Source: Conidiobolus incongruus B7586 (Eukaryota > Entomophthoromycota > Entomophthoromycetes > Entomophthorales > Conidiobolaceae). Taken from it: a DNA stretch of 19,827 bases. The DNA is taken from assembly GCA_000697335.1 (NCBI GenBank), contig JNEM01015779.1, forward strand, positions 1 to 19,827, given 5' to 3'. The position numbers and the translations under genes are program-made. Of this stretch, positions 10,149-19,827 are shown in pieces (position 1 is the stretch's first letter; each line of letters opens with the position of its first letter). The notes under the pieces are model-generated. The model saw nothing but the letters and a program-made list of their open reading frames with translations. It was not told the origin of the DNA and ran no database searches.

Positions 10149-11512
10149 TTATTCATTCTGATGATTATTAATATTAGCTGTCTTAGTGTTTAAAGTAGTG
10201 ATTTGATCCATTTCCGAATTAAAATAAATATAAAATTTGGGTATTAATAAAATCATTAGTTCAACTGTTAATACGCAAGAAAATAAAATCCATATCACTT
10301 GCACAGTGATCACTTCGTAGTTGAGTTTGGATAGTGCTATGAAAGTAGAAATGGGACCTATTAAAAATAGAACATAGCCCATGATAGTATGCACTTTGCT
10401 AATGATACTGTTTTTGTATTTGGTACTTCTGTGGAATCGGGCTATGATCAGCCCTAGAATAAGTTGGATGAGGTAAAGGAATAGTCCGAAGATTCCAACC
10501 CATCTCAAATTGGAGAAGATATTCTTTGCATCTGGATTCAAACTCACAATTACCAAAAATATAATAAGGAAGACTGGTGTAGCGAGAGCCAAGATGGTGA
10601 TGTGATAGATAAGCCATCTCTTGCCAAATGTTGATCGCAGAGGCCCGGATATCATTATACCAAAAAATGGAACCAAATTTGTTGCAGTGATCATTAATAC
10701 AACGTATAGAGAACCTTCAAATCCGTTGGAAACCTCAAGTTTTAGTTCGACATTTTGGGGTTCTAAATTCGCTGTTCCATAGTCGTAAATTGAAGGTTTT
10801 AAAAATGTTTGATTCACTTGCAATGCAATGCCACCAATATCTTCATAACTGAATGGAATTACCTGGGATTGGTAGTAGTAGTTGGATGGAAATTCTTTGG
10901 AATATGCCCACATCCATTTGAGTTCTGTTGCATTTAAAGCACCATAAATTTTCGCCCAGTTATCTACTTTACGATCGAGTACAATGCGTGAACAGCTTGG
11001 AGTGATCATGGAGTAATTTGTACTAAATGTATATTGATTCTTAAGTGGAATTAATTGAGAAGAATTTGTGCTTGTGCGATCTGTAACAATGATGGAAGAG
11101 TTGGATGTAATCCATGCAGTTGTTATGAACGATGAATTTGTTCCATCTTCTAATTGAATACCTGCCCATCTATTGAAATTTAATATTGAATTTATTTAAA
11201 AATAGTATAAAAATTACCCTAAGTTATCTTTAATTTCAATGATCACATTCAACGAAGCATTGTTCCTTGTCCATGTTGAAAAGCATATATTGTTCAAAGG
11301 ACAAATAGTTTGATCTAATAAATTATCAATACAATTATTCAATTTGATCAATTAATAATTTTACCAGTATTAAAACTAGGTAAATTTCCAAAGCAATTTG
11401 TTTGCGTCTTCTTATTTGTATGCCTTAAATCGCCCCATCTGGTTTCTAGATAATAGTTCAACTGTGAAAGATAAACGAATGACCAAAAGAACCAATAGAT
11501 AAATATGATCAT
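10149..11512 (-). CDS. DOMON domain - cytochrome b561 transmembrane protein (CYBDOM-like)
   Basis: Exons on the minus strand: 11512-11365, 11314-11218, 11169-10149 (introns 50 and 48 nt); 421 aa. Residues 1-18 form a hydrophobic signal peptide or anchor (MIIFIYWFFWSFVYLSQL). Residues about 57-176 read as a DOMON domain: ICFSTW, DNLGWAGIQLEDG, IIVTDRTS, then CSRIVLDRKVDNWAKIYG and the closing WMWAYS. Several N-x-S/T sites suggest it faces outside. Five membrane segments follow at about 236-257, 266-291, 302-325, 340-362 and 369-393, in the b561 layout; VHTIMGYVLFLIGPISTFIAL is typical of the fourth core helix. CYBDOM proteins pass electrons across membranes, often to ferric iron or from ascorbate. 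Core helices 2 and 4 keep a His (about 271 and 342), while the expected His in helices 1 and 3 is missing, so only one heme site seems intact. The tail is polar. Electron acceptor and membrane are unknown. Confidence 0.82.
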
Positions 11513-12308
11513 GATTGAATCGCTATTTTATCTTATTCTCTGATCAATTTAAATACAATTTTTCAAGAATGTTAAATTAAGGCATAAAATGCATCCGCAT
11601 TACAATTCATATTCCAAGTTTATCATTTCGATTTTATTTAATTATTATTTTTACCTTGATTGATTTTAAAGGTTAAACTTTACTAATTTTCACTGGTTTT
11701 AAAATATGATAATGAATATTGCTTGAATTATTAATATAATAGCGAGCCTCAATTTAAATTATAATTCGTTTAAAATTAATTTGATTAAATAAAATTAAAA
11801 AAAATTTAATTTTGACAAAATAATATTTCATAATATATTTCAATAAAAGTATATTTTCCCATTAGTATTTAATGAATTATAAAGCAGTCACCATCCTTTG
11901 ATATACACTTATATTAGCCTAGATTATTAAATAGGTATAAGTTATATTACTTGGAAAATATATACATATTTGATGGAAAAATATTCAAAATGAGTATTTA
12001 GTAATGAATAAAAAATTTCGGGTAAATTCACAAGTTGGTATTATTTATTAATAATATTAACTAATAGCTAATTCAATCTTATTAAATATAAAATATTTTT
12101 AGTTACTTTTTATACTCTATGAAACAATTCAGGTATAAAATTAGTCATTTTTTCAAATTAATACTCACCTATTGATTATTCCATTAAAATTCCCGGAAAT
12201 GGAAGATTGCATTGATAGATCATTTCCCATAATCATTATATTTATCTCAATCATAAAAGCCTCAATTGATTATTAATACTTTGATATTGTTAGCACTGTA
12301 ATATAATT
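11513..12308. promoter_or_regulatory. Divergent upstream region of the b561 and mitochondrial carrier genes
   Basis: 796 nt between two start codons pointing away from each other, so it should carry both promoters. It is A+T-rich with one slightly G+C-richer patch near 12185-12215. I recognise no binding site with confidence and see no protein-like frame. Confidence 0.4.
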
Positions 12309-13275
12309 ATGGAGATTGCTGCGAGCGTTTTGGCGACTTCAGCTTCAGCAGTCGTGGGTAGATCTATAACCCATCCTTGTAAGATGATAATATAACTTAT
12401 TGATCCTTTAAATTAATTTGATTATTTTAGTGGATACAATCAGAACAAGAGTACAAGCGGGTCTTCCAGCAATCCCTTCCGCTCAAACTGATGGTTCTAA
12501 ATCATTTACTAATACTTTAGCAGGTCTTTATCGTGGTTGGTCTGTAGTAGTCCGGTTTTCAATCCCTGGTCTCTCGGTGTTTTTAGGTGGTTATGACGCT
12601 TCAAAATATATGTTGGATAAGTATACAAATTTGAAATCGGATAATTCTTTGAATCATATGGCATCAGGTCTTATTGCACAACAGTTTGCTCATTTAATAT
12701 TTGCTCCAATGGAATTATTCAAAACTGTTTATCAAACTTCGACTCCAGTGAAAGGAACACCATCTGTTCCTCTCACTTCTCTTATTTGTCAAGTGTACAG
12801 ACATGATGGATTTAAAGGTATATATCGAGGTGGATTGTTGGGTATGGCAGTCTATGCTCCTCATAATATTATCTATTTTGGCGCTTATGAGAAATTTAAA
12901 ACTTTATTGGGCTCCAAAAAGACTGAAAAACAAGATAAAAAGCTCAATGGATTGGAATATTTAATTGCATCATCCGGCGCCACAGCAATTGGTGCAATAA
13001 TCACGCACCCAATTGAAGTAATTAAAACACGATATCAAGTCGCCAACACTCAAACTGCTGTTTCCAGCGAGACACCTTTTAAGAAAATCGGGCTTGGGCA
13101 ACTTATAAGAACTATGCATTCAACATATGGACTGAGAGTGTTTTATTCCGGATTGATCTCACGTATATGTTGGATGGCGCCAAATACAGCAATGAGTATG
13201 TCTTTATATGAGCTATTTAAACCTCAAATTCTATATTATTTACAATCTTCATCACTTGATTCTATTAAAGTTTAG
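12309..13275 (+). CDS. Mitochondrial carrier family (SLC25) protein, substrate unknown
   Basis: Mitochondrial carriers exchange small solutes across the inner membrane. Two exons, 12309-12378 and 12431-13275, with a 52-nt intron (gtaaga...ttttag) splitting the Leu codon of the first signature; 304 aa, the normal size for three repeats. The three matrix-gate signatures are PLDTIRTRVQ (23-32), PMELFKTVYQ (116-125) and PIEVIKTRYQ (217-226), each with the acid/base pair and the Gln brace. The cytosolic-gate motifs YDASK (78-82), YEKFK (176-180) and YELFK (283-287) are also complete, so a working transporter is expected. LYRGW, IYRGG and FYSG loops precede the even-numbered helices. The start at 12309 gives a short N-terminus leading straight into helix 1. 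The SITHPLDTIRTR motif resembles mitoferrin/S-adenosylmethionine-type carriers only loosely. I cannot name the substrate. Confidence 0.92.
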
Positions 13276-13604
13276 ATTAATTAATATTTTTAGAAAATAA
13301 ATCAGCTAAGACGAATACTTTGAGTAATACTAAAATATTTATAGCAAATTATTAGTTAATATTTAATCTTAAATGAAATTTATTTTGATTAGATTTTTTT
13401 TAGATATCTTAGAAATCTCGTCATTAATAATTTGTTTCTAATAATTATCATTTGATTTTGATATTATAGTTTTAATTATATCACTGAAAAATTTGATTGA
13501 AATGGAAATTATGTACTTATTAAATTAATGAAAAGAAAATATATATTAAACGATTTTGTGCGATTAAACTGCTTGGTTTGATAAAAATACAGTGATAAGA
13601 GAAA
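13276..13604. other. Convergent intergenic region carrier / transcription factor
   Basis: 329 nt between the 3' ends of the carrier (+) and the Zn2Cys6 gene (-). A+T-rich, with no protein-like frame and no repeat that I can see. Confidence 0.5.
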
Positions 13605-15542
13605 TCAAGAACTTATATCAAATCCTAACTTGAGTGAAATACTCTTTAGCTTGGGCAATAAATCCTTGAAGGGGGCATAATTTTGACTACTTAGCTCAAT
13701 CTGTTGATAAATAATTTTGAGAGACTCTCTCATTTCCGGCTGAGCACTAAGTGGTAAGTAAGAATATTCTTGAAAGCAGATTGTGGCTGCTCTAATAATA
13801 TAAATATATCGAAAGCTGACAAAGTTAGGAGGGTATAGTGCGGTGATGTGAGCCAATTGACGACTAGAACTGATCAGTCTTTTCATTTGACTTGAAGGCA
13901 AAGGCGAGGGTGTATTTGAATTTGAGTGGGGTCGCAGAGAATTAACAATAATACTAAAGGTCTTAAGCATAAGAACAAATCCCCATACAAATGGTGTAAT
14001 AATCGAGTGGGCAGTTAGATCTGTATACTTGCGACTGAGATTGGTGAAGTGAATCAGACCAAAAATATATCCAGAATCTAGAGAAATATTTACAATTCGA
14101 ATATGTTCTAGAAGTTGTTCAGGAGAAACAATTTCGGTTGGATCGTGAGGGGAACTCAGTTTACGAATATGATAAGCGACAGGTAAAACAAACTTTTCAA
14201 GGATGTATCGGAATAAATATAAGCATTTAGGTTGGATTTGGTCAATAATATGATTATGATGATCATCTTGACTATTTTCGGGACTCGAGTTGGGACTACA
14301 TTTCTGGTACCAGAACATATGTTGGTTAGGTACAATACCATGTGGAAGTTCAAATTTATGAATAAAGCTTAAATTTAAAGGTATATATCCGTTTTTGGAG
14401 ATGATGCCAGATGAAATACAGTTAGGACTGTATTCAGTTTTTCTGAAATATACCTCTGGGATGAAAGAGTCCATATTAAAAAATGAACTACCAGAGATCT
14501 CAAAAGAAATAAGGATATTCCAAATATTAGCCCTATTCATTGTTCGATCATATAAAAATTTAGGTTCCAAGCGGTGTAAGCCCAGGCTGTAAGCAATTCG
14601 TATTGCTTGTGTGAGAAAAAATTTACACAATGTTATATTGTTGGAATAACCTATGGAGTTAGCCATGATCATCATAGCATACATTAAAGGGAAGCGATCA
14701 CCATAGTACATTTTACTGATCTGTCTCAGCGCATATTCCTTAAGGTATTGACAAAGGAATGGATCCTGATTTGGACGACATAAATACCCGATATAATACA
14801 TGGCTGAAAGTAAGCAAGGGGAGATTTTTAAACGGTTTTGTTGAAATTCTTTAAGGTCAAAGATCGGATAAAATATATGGACTCTATTGATATAGATATC
14901 AATTAGTTCATTCCAAAATTGAGGATCAAAAAGATTTTGAAAATTGTCGGTCTGAATCAGCTTGGACAAATGAGATCCTTCCAAATTTAATTCTGCGAGG
15001 CGTCCTTGAAGCTTCAAGAAGAAAGACGAGCTATCGGGATTGGTAATAATTGATGGAGTTGAATTAGTTTTTCCAACCAAAAAATCAATAGACGAAGAGC
15101 TGTGGGGTAAAGACAATAATTCTTCTATTCTGCTTTTATCCGAACTGAGTAAAGCCAAAAGCAATTTCTTGCCTATAGGTGTTAAGTCAGTGTTAAGATT
15201 TAGTGAACTATTTAATTTAGATGGAGGTATATATTCAACTAATCTTTTTTTAGATATCTGCATATCATTTCTTGGACTAGGTATAGGATACTGAATTAAA
15301 TGTTTTTGAGAGTTAATTATTTCGTTTTGTTTAATTTCATTCAAATTGCATTGTGGTAAAGTATCGATGAAATGTGTCTTCTTCTGCTTTTGGCGACCTT
15401 TGAAATTATAGTAACAGGGTACTTTACGTTTTGTACAGCGATTGCAAGCAGGTAGTTGACGATCGCATTTCACTCTTCTTTCTCTACAGTCAGTACAAGA
15501 AACGACGCTAACTCTCTCATTGACTGCAAATTGAACAATCAT
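13605..15542 (-). CDS. Zn(II)2Cys6 fungal transcription factor
   Basis: A single-exon, 645-aa nuclear regulator of the fungal binuclear zinc-cluster class. The zinc cluster is at residues 16-43: Cys16, 19, 26, 33, 36 and 43 with spacing CX2CX6CX6CX2CX6C and the basic stretch RERRVK, followed by a Lys/Arg/Gln linker (KGRQKQKKTH). Residues about 205-375 match the fungal-specific transcription factor domain: FDPQFWNELIDIYINRVHIF, PIFDLKEF, CLLSAMYYIGYL, AIRIAYSLGLHRLE, then NRANIWNILISFEISGSSFF, the equivalent of the family's RRxWW region. The C-terminal half has hydrophobic helices and Ser/Asn-rich loops. The ATG at 15542 places the cluster very near the N-terminus, as is common. Target genes are not predictable; its neighbours are a carrier (convergent) and a gene-empty region upstream. 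Lack of introns contrasts with most neighbours. Small frames on either strand within it look like by-products of the gene. Confidence 0.93.
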   Translation of the reverse strand: MIVQFAVNERVSVVSCTDCRERRVKCDRQLPACNRCTKRKVPCYYNFKGRQKQKKTHFIDTLPQCNLNEIKQNEIINSQKHLIQYPIPSPRNDMQISKKRLVEYIPPSKLNSSLNLNTDLTPIGKKLLLALLSSDKSRIEELLSLPHSSSSIDFLVGKTNSTPSIITNPDSSSFFLKLQGRLAELNLEGSHLSKLIQTDNFQNLFDPQFWNELIDIYINRVHIFYPIFDLKEFQQNRLKISPCLLSAMYYIGYLCRPNQDPFLCQYLKEYALRQISKMYYGDRFPLMYAMMIMANSIGYSNNITLCKFFLTQAIRIAYSLGLHRLEPKFLYDRTMNRANIWNILISFEISGSSFFNMDSFIPEVYFRKTEYSPNCISSGIISKNGYIPLNLSFIHKFELPHGIVPNQHMFWYQKCSPNSSPENSQDDHHNHIIDQIQPKCLYLFRYILEKFVLPVAYHIRKLSSPHDPTEIVSPEQLLEHIRIVNISLDSGYIFGLIHFTNLSRKYTDLTAHSIITPFVWGFVLMLKTFSIIVNSLRPHSNSNTPSPLPSSQMKRLISSSRQLAHITALYPPNFVSFRYIYIIRAATICFQEYSYLPLSAQPEMRESLKIIYQQIELSSQNYAPFKDLLPKLKSISLKLGFDISS

Positions 15543-15893
15543 AATAGCATTTAATAAATGTATTGATTAGATATAAACACCGTTTATATGGTAATTTTAT
15601 ATTTTAGTGAATAAATTAAAATTAAGATTGATCAAGTATTTAAAATCAAAATAAATTCTCTTTGAATTAATGAAACTCATTTGTTAAAATTAAATGTAAA
15701 AACATAATTATCAATTCTTGAAAACAAGCACAGTTGATTGGATGATTAAGAACCAGTATTTTCTCATCTCTTCATCAGGTCGCCACATTTGTAAAATTAT
15801 ATTTTTTTGTCACATAATATTATTAATTTTTAGCATTACTTTTATCCATTTTGTTTTCTAGAATAACAATATTTCACTACAGAATATGTTAAA

Positions 15894-15901
15894 CCCCCCC
15901 C
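15894..15901. repeat. C8 homopolymer run
   Basis: Eight consecutive C residues in otherwise A+T-rich noncoding DNA, the longest G/C homopolymer I noticed in the window. Just after it begins a patch of more balanced composition. Could be an unstable tract or an assembly weak point. Confidence 0.85.
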
Positions 15902-15941
15902 AGTCAAAAGTAAAAGCTCCTGATATATTTTTTATTTTAGA

Positions 15942-16366
15942 ACTCATCAAATTTTGGAGTATCAAAATTACTTTGTAACACTTGTTGAACCTGTATGGAA
16001 CACATTTCCAGTTTTAACAATAGCTTATGCTTTGTTTATTTATAACGTAATTGTATTTGAATTATCATGAACATCCGTTTAAATAATAATATTCTCAAGA
16101 TTTAATGGTGTATTACTTTGAACAATATTTTTTGTTGGTCAAATACTGGGAAATTTTTTGGGATCCAAAAGCAGTTTGTTTTAAATCAGTAAATCAATAC
16201 CGATCACATAGCAATTAAAGCAAATATGAGATTAAGAATATTGCGTGTGGTAAGTTTAGTGATGCTGGAAAGATATTATAGCATAAGACAATATACTTTT
16301 ACTTTCATAATTCATTTGATGATCTTAGAAATGATACTTATGAACGATGTTAAGGCATTAATATGT
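15942..16366 (+). pseudogene. Possible degenerate coding relic, family unknown
   Basis: Three protein-like open stretches of about 42, 37 and 58 codons lie one after another on the + strand, in different frames. They contain fragments such as FVTLVEPVWNTFPVLTIAYA, YFEQYFLLVKYWEIFWDPKA and MRLRILRVVSLVMLERYY. Base composition here is less A+T-biased than in the flanks. I could not find GT-AG introns of the usual 43-60 nt that join the first two stretches in phase, so a spliced living gene is not supported. I recognise no family. In DNA this rich in A and T, runs of this length can arise by chance, so confidence is low. Confidence 0.22.
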
Positions 16367-17540
16367 TAATTTAAAGTACAACATATTGTGTAATTATTTG
16401 ATTTTATTGTTTATAGTAATATAAATAAATTATCTCAATATTCTATAATTTGACTAGCTATTAATATTTGAACTTTTCCATTTAATTAAAAATATTTCTG
16501 AAATATAATGAAGGCTTAGAAATTTTAACTGCTATCCGAATATTTTCCTTATCAACTACTAATTTTTCATTATTTGATTAATTTGCGGTTCTATTTAAAG
16601 TAATTTGATGGAATTATTTAATAATTTAATTAATTTATGAGATGGATTTGAATTAATTCAATCATTGTAAATCAATAACATGGTATCATCAATTCATATT
16701 CAAAATATATTTCCTTGGAAACATTAAATAATGAAAACACTATGTTAAATACCAAAGAGTATACTGAGTAATGAAATAATAAGTACTATATTCATATAAT
16801 AACTCTAAATACACGTATATTGAAGTTAAAGTTTTTAAATTTGAATTTATCGTAGTGTAATCGTCATAAGATCAAATTATTTAATTCTCTATTAATTTAA
16901 TTAAGTCATAAGGTACTCTTTATTTTATATAAGCCTTTAACCGCTGAAACCATTGCTATTTGAAGATTTTATTGTTTTTTAGGTATGTATTTTTGCCATG
17001 TATTGTAAAATCTCTGAATACTATTTCCTTATTTTCTAAACTGGTAGTATCACAAAATCAATATCTGGTCCTATATTCTCAAACAATATCCATGATTGAG
17101 TTCTAGCATTGATTAAACTACATGAATTAGCACTTTTAAGAATTTCTCCTGTCGTAATACTTTTTAGCTATAACATTATATTTAGATTATATATCCATTA
17201 TTTCCAAAATTTATAAATATTTGAATATACTGAAAAATCAATTAATAAAACCATTTGAATTTGAACATATTTACCTTGGAATTATGAGTCACTTTATCTT
17301 GATTTTAAAATGTTTATTAAAACCTGTCAACCAAAGTTCTGATTATATTAAATAGACTTTAAAATTTTTAATCAATTTAATAGGTTTCAATTGAGGGTGA
17401 ATAAGTTAATATTTTCTACTAACTCGTTTTCTGATATTTAGAAAAATAATTGTGAAAGGGGTTTTCTTGCTTATTTCGATATTGGTTAAAATATTCAACT
17501 TGTGTAATATAACATAATTGAATTATTAAATCGCCATGTT

Positions 17541-17566
17541 TATATATATATATATATATATATATA
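17541..17566. repeat. (TA)13 microsatellite
   Basis: Uninterrupted TA run of 26 nt in the gene-poor region, similar in length to the ones after and inside MSH4. Visible directly. Confidence 0.9.
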
Positions 17567-19827
17567 GTACACCATCTGATTATAATATTAAAAATATCTT
17601 ATAGTGTTGTCTTCGTATTATTGCTTATTAAATATAGTTTGATTAAGCAAATATAATAGCATAGTATTTCAAAGTTTTATATAAATTTATTAATTATACA
17701 AAAATAATTTTTAATGGTTGTATAGAAGCTTGCCAGAATATACAATAAAATCCACACCATTGTACCACAGTGAATTTTTGAAATGCATTTGGCTAAATCG
17801 ATGAGATGTATATTTCGTTTGAAGATTACATTATCCAGTACTTCAAGTGATCAATATTAAAATTTGTACATCATCAATTAAGACAAATTTAGCAGTATTT
17901 TAACTTCTACTCAGTTTTTAAATTATTTTCAATATTTCTGTAAACTTAGTTGATATAAAAGGAACAGATAGCGAAGATAATTATAAATCTTCAAAAAAAT
18001 CGCAGTTTAGTTGATTACTTAGGATTAGATATTTTGGATCCATTGACAAGGATGTAATCAAGAATATTTGAGATAATAATTAAATAAGCTTTAATAGTAA
18101 ATATGGAATAATGGTTTATTATCTACTAATTTGGTACTTTGAACAACTTAATATAGTATTTTTCTCTTCATATAAGTTAATTAGTAAAATATTTTAACTC
18201 CATTTTCCTGAATTAAATGAAATATCAGGATCAATATTTGATAGATTAATATCAAGTTTAATTTTTTTATAGTTCGACCCATGTTATGAATTATTCAATA
18301 TACAATAATTTATTATGATATAACAGAATAATTGGTAATTTTTAATTGGCAAATTTACTAGTTTATGATAAACATAACTTATCAACTCATATGAAAATAT
18401 ATCACATTAAATAAAGATGTTTTTTGTATTATATTTATTTTAAATTATTTAAATCAATTGATATTATCCATAATTTTAAATTGATTAAAAATTTAAAATT
18501 GTGTAATTAAACGCTGAAAAAAATTTTTTGAGAATAGATAATATTCTCTTATATTATTACTATATTAAATAAAAACATAAAGTTATGGATAAAAATACAA
18601 TTAAAATCAGCTAATATTTCTTTTTTAATCAATATAAATTTTTATAATTGCTTGTGGAATTTTTATATCTAATTAATTTATGTATTTTATTCACTTTAAA
18701 AACAGCGATATTTATTTATAATTAAATCTTTCATTGAATAAATCATAAGGAAAGTGAATTAAGTATATTTGTTCAGCATTTTGGAATCAATATTATTTAA
18801 ACTTCGCAATGTTCTTAGTATTTATCTATAGTATTAGATAATATTCAGTTAAATACAACAAATAAACTTATATAATCACTTCAATACAAAATTATATAAT
18901 TTCATATTATTTGTTTGGAAAGGAAAAAATGGCAAATTTAATTTCAGATCTTTCAAACATATAGTTACTTTTCAAAAGGTAATGATATAATAAATATATA
19001 AGAGAGTTAAAATTCTGAAAATATATATATTCACTTATAACTATTTTTTATTATAACGTTTTTTATTAAAAATTTAAAGTTTAATTTAATTATACTTAGA
19101 TTATATAATAATTATTAAAAGGTTTTTTAGTATTTCTAAAACTTAACTATATATTTTTTAAAATTATTTGATATTATTAAATAATATATATAAATTATAT
19201 TTTATTTAAAAATAATATTTTTTATGAGATTTGACATTTTAATGTTTAAAAGGATATTATGTAAATTTTATTTAAATTTATACATTAATTTTTATTAGCA
19301 TTTCCTTATTTATTGAAATTATGAAAATATATAATTAAAAACATCTTATAATAAAATAAAATTATTTAACTAATTTAATCGATATAATATATATTTATAT
19401 TAAATGAATAATCTAGATAAATGATTAAAAATATAAAAAATATTCTATAATTTAATAAAAGCTTTTAAAAAAAGTAAAATAGCTATAGTTAAATAAAATT
19501 AATTGATATATAGTTAAAAACAAAGTTTTAAAAAATATAACATAATAAATATAGTATTTAAAATTCCTATTAATGATTTTTTACCTAATAACAAAATATT
19601 ACAAAAATTATTTAAATTAAATTAATATTATTTATAAATTTATTTAACAAATATTTGATTAAATATAAATATTAATTATTATTATAAATTATTTTATTAT
19701 ATAATTAGTTTATTTAGTTTTTAAAGTTATATTTATTAATAACAAATTATATATTCAATTTTTAAATAATATAGTTTGTAATTAATATTCTTGTTATCGA
19801 ATAATATTACCTAATATTTTATATAAT

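Larger units (their letters stand above)
15543..19827. other. 4.3-kb gene-poor, increasingly A+T-rich region
   Basis: I find no gene here that I can support. Up to about 15.75 kb it presumably includes the promoter of the transcription factor gene. From about 15.9 to 18.1 kb the DNA is mixed in composition and contains scattered protein-like open stretches of 30-58 codons on both strands. After about 18.1 kb it is almost purely A and T, with few G or C and no reading frame of note. It could be an intergenic desert, decayed gene(s), or the flank of a centromere or chromosome end. No telomere-type repeat is visible in the window. Confidence 0.5.

Noticed and set aside
14156-15294. Small open frames on both strands within the transcription factor gene
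   Set aside because: All overlap the continuous 645-codon frame with zinc cluster and fungal factor domain; they are by-products.
15942-16366. Living spliced gene built from the consecutive open stretches
   Set aside because: No GT donor in the first stretch is in phase with the only acceptor before the second, so the normal intron rules of this genome do not connect them.
18270-18290. tRNA T-arm-like string (GTTCGACCC)
   Set aside because: No pairing stem around it and no matching D-arm, anticodon arm or acceptor stem upstream.

Overview
The window is nuclear DNA from a strongly A+T-rich fungus. The fungal assignment rests on three things. The shikimate-pathway enzymes are fused as the C-terminal end of a pentafunctional AROM polypeptide, there is a Zn(II)2Cys6 (binuclear cluster) transcription factor, and an RNA polymerase I A49 subunit is encoded. 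Mitochondria are present, since there is a PAM16 import-motor subunit and a mitochondrial carrier. Introns are tiny (about 43-60 nt in most genes, with gtaa/gtat donors and tag/cag acceptors) and very dense in some genes. This could fit an A+T-rich early-diverging fungus (Entomophthoromycotina or Kickxellomycotina-like) or a Pneumocystis-like ascomycete. I cannot decide between them from sequence alone.

Layout, left to right. (1) 1-1202 +: C-terminal end of AROM (end of dehydroquinate dehydratase plus shikimate dehydrogenase), with an apparent one-base frame break in a T run near base 109. (2) 1410-5077 +: meiotic MutS homologue MSH4, modelled here as 29 exons with every intron 43-58 nt; one intron has no GT donor. 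(3) 5600-6094 -: PAM16/TIM16, 3 exons. (4) 6822-8018 +: RNA polymerase I subunit A49, intronless. (5) 8744-9524 +: membrane-anchored peptidyl-tRNA hydrolase 2, 6 exons. (6) 10149-11512 -: secreted/membrane DOMON-cytochrome b561 protein, 3 exons, apparently retaining only one of the two heme-ligand pairs. (7) 12309-13275 +: mitochondrial carrier family protein, 2 exons. (8) 13605-15542 -: Zn2Cys6 transcription factor, intronless. (9) 15543-19827: 4.3 kb without a confident gene. It is A+T-rich throughout and becomes extremely so after about 18.1 kb, with a poly-C run, a TA microsatellite and a few protein-like open stretches that may be old coding relics.

The genes do not form one pathway; this is ordinary eukaryotic gene order mixing amino-acid biosynthesis, meiosis, mitochondrial import, rRNA transcription, translation quality control and transport. 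PAM16/A49 and b561/carrier are divergent pairs sharing upstream DNA. PTH2/b561 and carrier/transcription factor are convergent pairs. I found no mobile element, CRISPR array, tRNA or rRNA that I could support, and no clear new system. The most checkable oddities are the AROM frame break, the GG-AG-like MSH4 intron, the altered MSH4 ATPase signature and the paired loss of b561 heme histidines.
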